Of a stretch of 64,000 nt of DNA, positions 16,169 to 26,800 are shown one piece after another. How positions within the stretch are numbered: position 1 is the first letter of the stretch; every line of letters starts with the position of its first letter. This DNA is from Sphingomonadales bacterium. GTDB lineage: Bacteria > Pseudomonadota > Alphaproteobacteria > Sphingomonadales > Sphingomonadaceae. The translations under genes and the position numbers were made by a program. Location: the NCBI GenBank assembly GCA_004173185.1, contig SEFZ01000004.1, forward strand, positions 248,001-312,000. Reading direction: 5' to 3'. Below the pieces are notes generated by a model, which saw only the letters and a list, made by a program, of their open reading frames with translations, was not told where the DNA came from and ran no database searches.

Positions 16169-17122
16169 ATGGTCCCGCTTAAGCGGCTTTACGTGCTTTG
16201 CGGCTTCAACGATCCTGGTGTCGAACGCCAGGCCTCCCAGCTTCAGCAATCCTATCAGGCGGGATCGGTGCGCATCATCGGCCGTACCTATCCGGTCAAA
16301 GCGGAGAAGCGCGCTTCCTATCTGCGCGGGCTGGTCCACGCTGCCAACGACGTGATCTTCGGGGAGGGCAGCGCCACCAATTTCTGCCGCAAGCTCGACC
16401 AGCCTTGTGCGCTTGAAACGGGCGAGGGCAAGCAAGGCCGTGCCACCTGCGAGCGCGCCAAAACCGCTGCAAGCGCCTGTGCGCGCTCCCGCCCGCAGAT
16501 TGTCGTCTTCGTCTGCGCCGACCAACTGTTCAACGAAGCATTCGACCATCTCGGGCGCGGCGTCCTGTTCCTGCGCCTTGCCGGCCCCCAGCTCCCCGCG
16601 ACCGCGAATCTAAAGGCTGCGATCGATGGCTTCGAGCCCATCGTTGAGGGCGTGATGGCCGCCGTCACCCAGCGAGCCAAGTCGCTCTACGCGCCGTTAG
16701 CGCCTGACCGTAATTTTCAGCGGCTTGGCGGCCATGCCATCGCCAAGGCAATACAGGCAGACCCCGCCCGCTTTGCGGAGATACTCGCCGATTATCATGC
16801 GGCGCTCTATCGCGGCGATTTCGCCAATCCGAAAAAGCCCGGCATTACCGGCGCCTATATGCTCGATGCCGACACCGGCTTTCAGCAGGACCATCTTCAC
16901 AAGACTGTCCAGATGATCGGCCAGGAAAGCCGCAAGGACGGCTTCCATTTGCTCAATGCCTATCACGTGTACGGCGTGAAGAGCGATCCCGGCTTCCATT
17001 TCGACGTAATGAACGTCGATGGCGGTGCGATCGGCAACATACTGCAGGATGTGCTAAGCGGGAAATCGAGCGTACGGGGCGATACCCATCTAAACGCTAC
17101 GCCCTGCGACCGGCTGGTCTAG
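16169..17122 (+). CDS. Unknown protein, second gene of a two-gene unit
   Basis: This 317-residue protein has no family that I recognise. The first 60 residues look like an alpha/beta start (LKRLYVLCGFNDPGVERQAS, then GSVRIIGRTYPVK). A Cys-bearing middle follows (CRKLDQPCALETGEGKQG, RATCERAKTAASACARSRP), then a hydrophobic strand (QIVVFVCADQLFNEAF). The C-terminal third is striking: DGFHLLNAYHVYGVKSDPGF, HFDVMN and HLNATPCDRLV. It has several His, Asp and Cys residues arranged as in a metal-dependent enzyme or a toxin. It could be a defence effector paired with the upstream protein. A 7-base-stem hairpin follows its stop. Confidence 0.6.
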   Translation: MVPLKRLYVLCGFNDPGVERQASQLQQSYQAGSVRIIGRTYPVKAEKRASYLRGLVHAANDVIFGEGSATNFCRKLDQPCALETGEGKQGRATCERAKTAASACARSRPQIVVFVCADQLFNEAFDHLGRGVLFLRLAGPQLPATANLKAAIDGFEPIVEGVMAAVTQRAKSLYAPLAPDRNFQRLGGHAIAKAIQADPARFAEILADYHAALYRGDFANPKKPGITGAYMLDADTGFQQDHLHKTVQMIGQESRKDGFHLLNAYHVYGVKSDPGFHFDVMNVDGGAIGNILQDVLSGKSSVRGDTHLNATPCDRLV

Positions 17123-17135
17123 CAGGGGTGTTTAG

Positions 17136-17153
17136 AGTCCTTCGCAAAGGACT
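17136..17153 (+). terminator. Hairpin after the two-gene unit, possible terminator
   Basis: AGTCCTT (17136-17142) pairs with AAGGACT (17147-17153) across a CGCA loop, 14 bases after the stop at 17122. No T-run follows, so termination is only plausible. Confidence 0.4.
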
Positions 17154-17587
17154 GAGACGAGCTTCAAACCTGCGCCTGCACAGTACGACCTCCGCATATA
17201 CGCACCTAACACCGGTTACCCGGCCGTAACGTACCGCAGAGCGACCCACAGACAGCCCGAATCGCAATCCGAACCGACCAGTAATCCACTCATGTACGAA
17301 TGGAGATGGCGTTTACGCGGTGAATTGTCAACATACGGCACACCGATAGGCTTGCACCGTTTCAGCACAAGCACGCATAAGCACTCGGCCGCGGGGCGCG
17401 ATATGATGGCCTAATAGCGACCGTGACGGCACCGTTCTAGCGATTGCGGCCCGTTTTGCCCGTCCTGCCTGCCCGGTGACTGCGGTCAAAGCGCAGAGTG
17501 AATACAAGGCAGGTTCCAAGTTTGCGAGTCTGAAAACTGCAAGTCCGGAACCGGCCCATTTGCAGTCTCTTCATGCCTACCTGGAAT
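17154..17587. other. Gap without a gene
   Basis: This stretch of 434 bases between convergent genes has no credible coding frame. A 63-codon minus-strand frame at 17328-17519 lacks a ribosome site and protein-like composition. No RNA gene or repeat could be identified. Confidence 0.5.
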
Positions 17588-18094
17588 TCACATTCCGTAG
17601 CGCTTGTTGCCGCCGCTGGTGATGCAGAAGCGTCCGCCGCGTGGGCCGACGCAGATATGGCCGCTACCGCAGGGACAGGAGCCGCTGCTGGAACCAAAGC
17701 TGGATCGCGTCCGGGGATTGGCTGTGGCGCGCGCGGGGCGGGTTCTGGACCGGGTGGTGAGCGATGTCGGCGCGCGGTAGCTTGTTCTGCTTTTGGCTTC
17801 GGGGATCTTGTGGGTCGTCGAGTAGACGCCCGTGCCGCTGAACGCGGCGCTGCCGCCGGTGATTAGTCTGGACGCGACCCAGCAGGAGGGGCCGGACTTG
17901 CGGGCGACGCGGGACCAGCTCGACTTGGTTGCTATAACGGATATCTGTGTGCCTGGGGCTAGCCGTACCACGATCTTTGCCTTGGGGTTGGGCGCTGCAC
18001 GGCAGAGTGCTGCCTGCGATCCAATCTGGGCTGCGTTGGCGGCTCCCGCGTAAAGCATCGCGATCGCAGCGGCGAATAGCCAGCTAAGTTTCAT
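17588..18094 (-). CDS. Secreted SH3b-domain protein
   Basis: This 168-residue exported protein has the signal peptide MKLSWLFAAAIAMLYAGAANA, then AQIGS. A bacterial SH3 domain follows (ALCRAAPNPKAKIVVRLAPG then SWSRVARKSGPSCWVASRLI). A Ser/Thr/Arg-rich spacer leads to a Cys-containing tail (CPCGSGHICVGPRGGRFCIT, then SGGNKRYGM) that recurs in alphaproteobacterial proteins of unknown role. The ATG at 18094 is chosen over an ATG 15 bases upstream because the upstream one lies within the ribosome site GGGGAGAGGG. It is divergent from the AAA+ operon. Confidence 0.75.
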   Translation of the reverse strand: MKLSWLFAAAIAMLYAGAANAAQIGSQAALCRAAPNPKAKIVVRLAPGTQISVIATKSSWSRVARKSGPSCWVASRLITGGSAAFSGTGVYSTTHKIPEAKSRTSYRAPTSLTTRSRTRPARATANPRTRSSFGSSSGSCPCGSGHICVGPRGGRFCITSGGNKRYGM

Positions 18095-18242
18095 TGACCC
18101 TCTCCCCATTGTTATTTGGCTTTGTGCAGTACCGCCTGGGGCAGGACAAGCCGGTCGGTCAAGATTGACCCAATCTGGCAGGTGGTTAGTCTGACCAATT
18201 CGTGTCTATGTGTCAGTAGGACGCGGAGGGGGACTGGTGGCC

Positions 18243-20066
18243 ATGAGTGACGATCCGCGGCCGCGATGGGTTCGCGACCTTACTCGCTTCCTTCCGCTCA
18301 AGAGCCAGTTCGTCCTGACCGGCAATGTTCGCGATCTCCAGCTTCGCGTGCTGGAAGGCCGTGCGGTTGCGGCACCCCTAGACGATGTCCTGTCCGCGAC
18401 CATGGCCGAGGCCGGCTATGCCGATGTCGTGCGTTACGATCCGGTTGCGGGGTTTTCCTTGCTCGCGCGGCCCGACGGCAAGGACGGCGATGCTGCGGGC
18501 TTGCTTGGCCGGCTGGGGCTGACGGTCAGCGACGGGGTGGCGGCAGCCGGGCCGGACGTGTTTGCCTCCGCCTTGACCCGGTTGGTGGGGCTGGAGGGCC
18601 CGCCGGTCGCACTGGTGGTCGATTTCGCCTCGCGGATGATCGTGCGCAGCGACGCTTTGTCGCCTTCCGAGCAGCAGTTGTTCACGCGTGCCTTGGTGCT
18701 CAGCCAGAGCGCCCAAGCAAGGCCGGTCGGACCCGATCGGGCGCCCCGGTTCAACTGCGTGATCTGGGTGGTCGAGAAGGAAGGCGATCTCCCCGACTGG
18801 CTGACCATCGATAATCCGCGCCTGCGCCATGTGCCGATCGCACCGCCAGATCGGGGTATGCGAAAGGCCGTCGCACCGTCGCTGATCCGTGGACTGCCAG
18901 GCGCGCGCGAAGCCTCGGCCGACTTGCTGGCCGAAGCCGAACAGGAACTGGTCGATGCGACCGAAGGCATGCTGCTGGTCGACCTGAGCGCAGTCGCTCA
19001 GCTGGCGCGGACTGAGCAGGTGCCGATCGGCGAGGTCGGCGAAGCCGTGCGCCGCTACAAGGTCGGGGTGACCGAGGACGCCTGGCGGCGGATCGAGCGC
19101 GAGCGGATTGCGAATGGGGCGGAGACTATTGGCCGCCGCGTGGTCGGGCAGGATCATGCGGTCGTCCACATGCTCGATATCGTCAAGCGCGCCGCGACCG
19201 GCATTGGCGGCGGACGGCGGGGCGGGCGGCCTCGCGGCATCGCCTTTCTTGCTGGGCCCACCGGCGTCGGCAAGACCGAGCTCGCCAAGACAGTGACGGA
19301 GCTGCTGTTCGGTGACGAAGGTGCTTATATCCGCTTCGACATGTCGGAGTTCAGTGCCGAGCATGCCGACCAGCGCCTGATCGGAGCACCTCCCGGCTAT
19401 GTCGGCTATGATGTCGGCGGCGAGCTGACCAATGCGGTGCGCGAGCGGCCGTTCAGCGTCGTCCTGTTCGACGAGATCGAAAAGGCGCATCCGCGCATTC
19501 TCGACAAGTTCCTGCAGATATTGGACGATGGCGTGCTGACTTCGGGGCGCGGTGACCGGGTCTATTTTTCCGAAGCGTTGATTATCTTCACGTCGAACCT
19601 GGGCATTTACTCGACCGCGTCCGATGGCGGCCGGGTCGCGACCGTCACCCCGGACCAGTCGTTCGAGGAAGTGCGCTCGCGGGTAAGGACCGAGATCGGC
19701 AACCATTTCAAGCTGGTGCTCAACCGGCCGGAAATCCTGAACCGGTTCGGCGAGAATATCATCGTGTTCGACTTCATCCGGCCCGCAGTCGCCGAGAAGA
19801 TTTTCGCGAGCATGGTCGCGCGGGTGCTGGAGGATGCCTCCGCTGCGGGGCATGCTGTCATGATCGCGCCGGAGGCGCTGGAGACGCTGCGGCATCTATG
19901 CACCGCCGATCTCGCCAATGGCGGTCGCGGCATCCGCAATCAGATCGAAGCGCATCTCATCAATCCGCTGGCGCGCGCTTTGTTCGACCGGGGCGAGCAA
20001 GGCCCTGTCACAATTTGTGCCGTCGAGGCGGGCGCCGTGACGTCGCTGCGGCTGGAGCGGGCATGA
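18243..20066 (+). CDS. Clp-type AAA+ ATPase with divergent N-terminal AAA-like region
   Basis: This 607-residue protein is built like the second ATPase ring of ClpA/ClpB. Walker A is GPTGVGKTELAK (about 337-348). The substrate-gripping pore loop GYVGYDVGGELTNAVR is near 384-400, Walker B VVLFDEIEKAHP near 407, and sensor IIFTSNLG follows. A ClpB D2-small C-terminal domain is present (ANGGRGIRNQIEAHLINPLA). The first 290 residues lack a Walker A but contain VALVVDFASRM and FNCVIWVVEKEGDLPDWLT, which look like the Walker B and sensor strands of a degenerate AAA module. No ClpP-binding loop is evident, so unfolding without proteolysis is likely. The ATG at 18243 has GGAGGGGG upstream; a GTG at 18210 is less likely. 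It is coupled by ATGA to the radical SAM gene. Confidence 0.88.
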   Translation: MSDDPRPRWVRDLTRFLPLKSQFVLTGNVRDLQLRVLEGRAVAAPLDDVLSATMAEAGYADVVRYDPVAGFSLLARPDGKDGDAAGLLGRLGLTVSDGVAAAGPDVFASALTRLVGLEGPPVALVVDFASRMIVRSDALSPSEQQLFTRALVLSQSAQARPVGPDRAPRFNCVIWVVEKEGDLPDWLTIDNPRLRHVPIAPPDRGMRKAVAPSLIRGLPGAREASADLLAEAEQELVDATEGMLLVDLSAVAQLARTEQVPIGEVGEAVRRYKVGVTEDAWRRIERERIANGAETIGRRVVGQDHAVVHMLDIVKRAATGIGGGRRGGRPRGIAFLAGPTGVGKTELAKTVTELLFGDEGAYIRFDMSEFSAEHADQRLIGAPPGYVGYDVGGELTNAVRERPFSVVLFDEIEKAHPRILDKFLQILDDGVLTSGRGDRVYFSEALIIFTSNLGIYSTASDGGRVATVTPDQSFEEVRSRVRTEIGNHFKLVLNRPEILNRFGENIIVFDFIRPAVAEKIFASMVARVLEDASAAGHAVMIAPEALETLRHLCTADLANGGRGIRNQIEAHLINPLARALFDRGEQGPVTICAVEAGAVTSLRLERA

Positions 20067-20833
20067 TGCAGGTCTCGATCTCGCGGCTGCATTTTCCGGT
20101 GACTGCGTTGGGGCCTGGCCGCCGCGTCGGGCTGTGGTTCCAGGGCTGCTCGATCCGCTGCCCGGGCTGTATTTCGCGCGATACCTGGGAGACAGATGAG
20201 GGGGTGGTAGCTCTGGACGAGGTATTGGCGGAACTGAGCCGCCTGGCGGCAGGGTCCGATGGGCTTACCGTCTCCGGCGGCGAGCCGTTCGACCAGGGCG
20301 AAGCGCTGGCGCAGGTGTTACGCCACTGGCGTGGGGTGTCGGACGCGTCGGTGCTGGTGTTCACCGGCTATGAGCGGGAAATGGTCGCGCCGTGGCTGGC
20401 CGAGCATCCGGGGCTGATCGATGCCTTGATCACCGGGCCGTTCCGCTCCGAAGTGCCGCAGACGCGGGCGTTGCGCGGTAGCGACAATCAGCCGCTTCAC
20501 ATCCTGACTGCCTTGGGCGAGCAGTTTGCCGGGTACGAGCGCGCGGCGGGGCCGGAGGATCGCCGGCTCGACGTGATGTTCGATGGTGACGGCCATGCTT
20601 GGCTTGCCGGTATTCCGGCGCGGGGCGAACTGGCACGATTGCGCCGGTTGCTGGCTGTGGCGGGGCATGCGCTGGTGACGTCCGAGATGCTGGATGCCGG
20701 TGCGGGCGCCGGTATGGGTTTTGGCGCTGGAGACGGGTTCGAGGGCTTTGGTAGTGCTAGCGTCGATGCTGGCGTCGTTGGGGTTGTTGTGCCTGTTGAG
20801 CCTTTGGTGTTGGCCGGGAGCCTCGTGCGATGA
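20063..20833 (+). CDS. Small radical SAM / 4Fe-4S protein, NrdG-like
   Basis: This 256-residue protein has the radical SAM cluster motif CxxxCxxC in GCSIRCPGCISRDTWE near residues 34-41. LTVSGGEPFDQGEAL (SAM-binding GGE) and FTGYE follow, as in anaerobic ribonucleotide reductase activases and 7-carboxy-7-deazaguanine synthase relatives. No reductase or queuosine gene is near. Instead it is coupled on both sides (ATGA overlaps) to a Clp-type AAA+ gene and a helicase fusion, so it may modify a component of that system. The last 45 residues are Gly/Ala/Val-rich (MGFGAGDGFEGFGS and so on), a low-complexity tail matched by the linker of the next protein. Confidence 0.85.
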   Translation: MMQVSISRLHFPVTALGPGRRVGLWFQGCSIRCPGCISRDTWETDEGVVALDEVLAELSRLAAGSDGLTVSGGEPFDQGEALAQVLRHWRGVSDASVLVFTGYEREMVAPWLAEHPGLIDALITGPFRSEVPQTRALRGSDNQPLHILTALGEQFAGYERAAGPEDRRLDVMFDGDGHAWLAGIPARGELARLRRLLAVAGHALVTSEMLDAGAGAGMGFGAGDGFEGFGSASVDAGVVGVVVPVEPLVLAGSLVR

Positions 20834-23800
20834 TCCGCTTCTGTCCGCATTGCGAGACCGCTCGCGCGGTCGATGAGATCTTCTGCGAAGGCTTGGTCGA
20901 TGGCGTCGTCTGCGACTGGCCGCTCGCGTCGCTGCCGATGCGTTCCGATGGATGGCGTCCGATTGCGGAAGCGGCGGTTGCGGATGTCGCGGTTCCGGAT
21001 TTGGTGGCTGGGGATGGCGTTGACTTGGTTGCGCCAACCGGATTGCGTGCTGCGGGCGTGGCTGTCGCGGGTCTGGCTTGCGAGAATGGTCACCCGGTCG
21101 AGCCTGGCGATCTGATCTGTGGCGTCTGCGGCGGTGATGTCGCCTTTGGCGGCGATGCTGTTGACGTCAGTGATGGCGGTGGCGTCGTGGGTGGCGCCGG
21201 GGGCGTTGCTGGCGTTGGTTTGAGTGCTGGCGTCGGCGCTAACAGCGGCGATGTCGTTGGTGGTGGGGTTCTTCTCGGTGGTGATGCTGGTGCTGGCGCG
21301 TCTGAGGCTGTGGCCGAGACGCGGGTGGCGGGCTGGCGGCTGTTGCGGCGCTTGCCGACCACAAGCGCGGTGCGCGAGCGCTATGAGACGGTTAGGGATA
21401 CGGATCGCCGCGAGGCGGTGCTGACCCTGTATGCCAATGGCAGCGAGCCCGATCCCGAAGTCTATGAAGTGCTGCGCGGCCTGGATCGCGATCATGTCCC
21501 GGAGATTCTGGAGACCGGGCGCTGGGCGGAGCGTGCCTATGAAGTCTCCGAGGATCTGCGCGGTGGCATGCTGGCCGATCTGGGGGTGCTGGATGCAGCA
21601 TCGCTGCCGCGGATCCTGAGCGAGGTCGGTGGCGCATTGGCGGCGCTGTCCGAGTCCGGCTTGCGGCACCGCGATCTTCGACCCGGCGCGATCATGGTGC
21701 GGGCCCGCGATCCTCTCGACCTGGTTATCACCGGGTTCGGGTCGGCCCGACTGTCGGAATATGATCTCGATATCGTCTCACCGTTGGAGATCACCCGCTA
21801 CACCGCACCCGAAGCCGTCGCCGGCGGGGTAGCGGCTGCCAGCGACTGGTGGAGCCTTGGCATGCTCTTGTTGGAGCAGGCCACGCGTGGCGAATGTTTT
21901 GCCGGGGCCGACGACCAGTCGTTCCTGATCCATGTCCTGACCAATGGCGCGCCGATTCCCGAAGGCCTGGAGCCATCGCTGGATGTGTTGCTGCGCGGCC
22001 TCTTGTCGCTCGACCGGCGCACGCGCTGGTGCTGGCCCGAGGTGCAACGCTGGCTGGCCGGCGATATGCCCGATGCGCCCGAGACCTTGCGCCCGGTCGG
22101 CGATGGCGAGGGACGCCGCGCGATCGTTTTGGGCGGCGTGCGCCTGTTCGGGCCGGAGCGGTTCGCGCTGGCGGCGGCTGAAGCCGAGCATTGGGACGAA
22201 GCCTTGCGCTTGCTGCTGCATGGCGAGCTGGCGACCTGGCTTGAGGAAGCCGGGCAGCATCAGTCGCTGCGGGTCGAGATAAGGGCGACTGTGGCGCTTG
22301 CCGACGTGTCGGAGGATATCCGGCTGGCATTGGCGCTGAAGGCGCTCAATCCGTCCATGCCGCTGGTCGTGCGCGGCGAGATCGTCACCCCCGGCTGGCT
22401 GATTGAGCATCCGGACGAAGGCTATGCGCTGATCTCGGGGCCGGTGCCGGACAGGCTCGAGCGCGACGATGACGAGGTCTGGCTTGCCCGGCTGAAGCGG
22501 CGTGAAGTGCGGGTGCGCGACCGCGCGCGTCAGCTCGATGTCGAGCTGGACGAAGCGGCTTTGCGGGTCGCGGTCTTGTCGACTTCGCGAAGCCGGTTGG
22601 CGGCGGTGTGGGACGAGAAGCGGCGGGTATTGCCCGATACCGATCATCCGGGGTTGCTGGCGATTGTCGAGCGGCGGATCACCGACGAGGAAGACCTGAT
22701 CCTGTTGCTGAGCGCAGGCTCGGGCCTGTTCCGCTCGGCCGAGGCGATCGTCGACGAAGCCGAGACGCTGGCCGGGCGGAGCGGGCTGGAAGCGTTCGAC
22801 CGCGAAGCAGCGTTCGGCTGGACCTCAGTGCCGCGCCGCGAGCTGCATGCCGAGATCGAATTGCGCCTCGAAGGCTTTGCGCGCTCGGGGTTCGAGCGCA
22901 TCGACGAATGGGGCGACCAGTTCCGGCTCGAGCGCCGCTTGCCGCTTGCCCGGGCCCTGGCCTTGCTGGCGGTGCCGGTCGAATGCTGGCAGCAGCCGCC
23001 GCGCCAGGCCTATGTCGCGACCTTGCTCGATTTCTATGCGCGGCGGATCACCGGCACGATCATGCGCGGGCCGCTGACCCGAATGGTGATCGGCAAGACC
23101 ACGGCGCGGATCGACTTGTTCGAGCTCGATACGCCGCGGCGGACCGCAGCGTCGCTGCTGGATCATGTGTTGCTGCGGGGCGAACAAGTTATCGATGTCG
23201 ATCCTTTTGCGCTGACCGAGGATCCGCGCGTGGAGCGCCGTATCCGCACGTTGCATTCCCATGCGACGCTCTATCGCCGCGATACCGGCATTGATGGGCT
23301 GTATCTCGGGTTCCCGTTTCTGGTGATGCAGGAAGCCAAGGCGTCGACCCGGCCGCGCATCGCCCCGGTTCTGTTGTGGCCGGTCAAATTGCATCCCGAA
23401 GTAGGCTCGCGCGGACGCGTCACTCTGGCGTTCGACCGCGACCGCGAGGAAGTTAGGCTGAACCCTGCGTTCGAGACCTTGCTCGGCGTGGATGCCGCGC
23501 GGCGCTGGCAGGAGGTCGCGAACGACATGCTGGGCCGGGCTTCGGTGACCGCTGCCGAAGTCGTTGAAGCCTTTGGCGAGCTGGCGGCGATGGGCAGCGT
23601 GGCGCTGGAAGGGCTGCCCTCCAAGGATTTGCGGATCAAGCCCGGCGACGACCGCATCGTCTGCGCAGCGGCCTTGTTCCATCTGGGCTTTCTGGGCCAG
23701 GCGGTGATGGAGGATCTGCGCCAGCTAAAAGCGATGCCGCCTTCGGGCACCAGCCTCGAAACGGCGTTCCGGATCGGCGAGCAGGTCGAGCGCGCCGAGC

Positions 23801-26800
23801 CGGTATCGGTCGGCGAGCGTGAGCGGTACTTCACGTCCGACAGCGATCCTTCGCAGGAAGCCGCGGTGCTCGAAGGGCGGGCCGGGCGCGGATTGTTGGT
23901 CGAAGGACCGCCGGGCACCGGCAAGAGCCAGACCATCGTGAACATGGTTGCGGACGCGATCGGCACTGGGCGTAGCTTGCTGGTGGTCTGCCAGAAGCAG
24001 GCAGCGCTCGAAGTCGTGCATAAGCGCCTTGAGGCAGCCGGGCTCGGCGAGCGGATCGTCATGGTCAATGACGTCAACAAGGACCGCACCGCCGTGATCG
24101 GGGCGGTCCGCGAGCAATTGGAAGAACTGTTCCAGCGCCCGGGCGGCGCTTCGGGCTGGCGCCAGCAGCGCGAGCAGACTGCGGCGCGGATTGAATCGTT
24201 GGAACGCGATCTCGACGGCCAGCACCGTGCGCTCCACGCGGTCGATGAGCAGACCGGGCTCTCCTACCGGCTGATCATCGGCGACCTGATCGGGCTGGCG
24301 CGTGAAGGTGCCACTCCGCCTTTGCCGTCGTTGCGGTATCTATTGGGGACGCTCGATCCGGGCAAAATCGCGATTCTTCAGGAAGTCTGCGCGCCGACTG
24401 CGCGGCTATGGCTGCCCGCGCGCTATGAAGGCAGCGTGCTTGCCGAAACCCGCGCGTTCGGGACCGATGCCGGCAGCATCGCGACATTCGGGGAAGATCT
24501 GTCGGCGTTCGGTCGGGCCGAGGAGGAGCGGGCCGCGGTGATCGAGCGGACGCCCGATGCGCTGGCGATCGACGACCCCGAACCCTATCGCAGCTGGTCG
24601 GAGACGCATGGCAACGCATTGCTGGCGCTGGACGAAATCTCGCGCGAGCGACTGGCGCGCTGGCTGGAGCGGCTTGGTGGGGCATCCGAGCGGATGCCGG
24701 GTACGACCGCGGTGCAGACGGAGTTGCAGGCGCTTGAGCGAGCGATGCTGGCGTTGCCGGCCGATGATGCGCCCGACGATCCCGTGCGGGTCGCCGAGGG
24801 ACTGGCGGACGAGGATCTCGAAAGCTGGAGGGAGACCTCGGACTGGCTGCTGAAGCGGCCAAGTTTTTTCGAGCAATTGTCTCCGCTGCGCTGGCTGGCG
24901 GCCTGGCGTCGGCGCGGATTCCTGAAGAGCGAAGGGCTGGGCGATGCTGCCGCGTTCGGTGCGGCGCTTCACCGTGAGACCGGGCTGCGGCCACTGCGCG
25001 CGCGGCTGGCCGAAGCGATGGTTGAGATTGGCGAGCCTGCCGGCGAGCTGGCGGGTGTCCGGGTTCTTGCGCTGGTTTCCGCAGCGCGCGGCGCTCTGGG
25101 ACAATTGGCCGGTGCCGAGGCCCTGGTGCGGCGGTTGGAAGCCTATCCGGAGCCTGGGGTCGCATTGGCGACGGCGCGTGCTGCAAGCCGCCAAGCGGTC
25201 GAAGATCTGATCGAGGGCATCGACCAAGGCCTCGCCCGGCACGGTGCGCGGGTTTGCAGCCGGACCGGGCTGGCGCGGCTGGAGCCCTGGCTGGGCGACA
25301 GCTGGATCGAGGCGGCAGGCGCCGCGATCGGGCGCAATCTGTCGAATGGCGAGCGGATCGCACCATTGCTGGCCGAGCTGTCGCATGTCCTTGCCTTTCA
25401 GCGCTTCCGCGCGCGCGTGCCGCAATTGGGCGAAGAGGCGATGGCGGTGTTCGCCGAGCTTGCGCGGATTCGTAGTGCTCTGTTGGAGCTCGATGAAGCT
25501 TCGCTGGAAGCGGCGGTACGCCGGATCATCGCCAGCGAAGCGCGCCTGGCGTGGAAGGCACGTATCGAGCAAGGGGATTCCGCCTTGCTGTTCGAGGCCG
25601 GCGAGCTGGAGGCCAAGGCGATGTCGCTGGCCGAAGCCGATGGCCAGATGCGCGCGCTCAACCGGCGGCTGCTGGTTGATGGGCTCGACGCCAGCGGGCT
25701 GCGGCCGATGCGCGAATGGGAGGATATCACCCGGTTGCGCGGTGTCCGCTCGCGGCGCCTGCGCGAATTTGTTGAGCGCGGCGCCGATCTCGGGCTGATG
25801 CGGCTGCGGCCGGTCTGGCTGGTTAATCCCGATGTCGCGAGCCGGCTGCTGCCCTTGCGCAAGGCATTGTTCGACACGGTTATCTTCGATGAAGCGTCGC
25901 AGATGCCGATCGAATACGCGCTGCCGACGCTCTACCGCAGCGGCACGATGATCGTCAGCGGCGATGAAAAGCAGATGCCGCCGACCGCATTCTTCTCGAG
26001 CAGGGTCGAGAATGACGAAGCCGAGATTTTCGAAGGCCAGGCCGCCGAGGAGGATATTGCCGAGGAGCAGCGCGACGCGGTCGAGGAGACCTGGAACCGG
26101 CGCGAGATCAAGGACTGTCCTGACCTGCTCCAGCTCGCCAAGACCGTATTGCCCTCGACCACGCTCCAGATCCATTACCGCTCGGCCTATCGCGAGCTGA
26201 TCCAGTTCTCGAACGCTGCCTTTTATGTCAACCGGCTGAGTGTGCCGGCGCGGCATCCCGCCGACGAGATCAAGCGCAAGCGTCCGATCGAGTTGATCCG
26301 GGTCGACGGCGTCTATGTCGACCAGACCAACCCGGCCGAAGCCGAGCGCGTCGCCGATGTACTGGCCGAGCTGTGGACCAGGAGCGAGGGCAAGCCGCCG
26401 ACGATCGGCGTCGTCACTTTCAACCGCAAGCAGGCCGATCTGATCGACGATGTGCTGGAGGACCGCGCCGAAGCCGATCCCGTGTTCCGGGCGGCACTGA
26501 CGCGCGAGCGCGACAGGGTCGAAGGCGGCGAAGATATGGGGTTCTTTGTCAAGAATGTCGAAAACGTCCAGGGCGACGAACGCGATATCATCATCTTCTC
26601 CTCGACCTTCGGCAAGAATGCGCAAGGCACGTTCCGGCGTTCGTTCGGCGTGCTCGGCCAGACCGGCGGCGAGCGGCGGTTGAACGTTGCTGTCACGCGT
26701 GCCCGCCACAAGGTGATCCTGGTCACGTCGATGCCGATCGGGGCCATCTCGGACTTGCTGACCACCCGCCGCCAGGCCTCGAGCCCGCGCGACTATCTCC

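Noticed and set aside
18378..19895. 505-codon minus-strand frame opposite the AAA+ gene
   Set aside because: It is an antisense shadow; the plus strand has Walker A, pore loop and sensor motifs in order.
20690..21310. Gly-codon repeats as a CRISPR or iteron array
   Set aside because: Repeat units are irregular, in frame and encode continuous protein; there are no spacers of fixed length.
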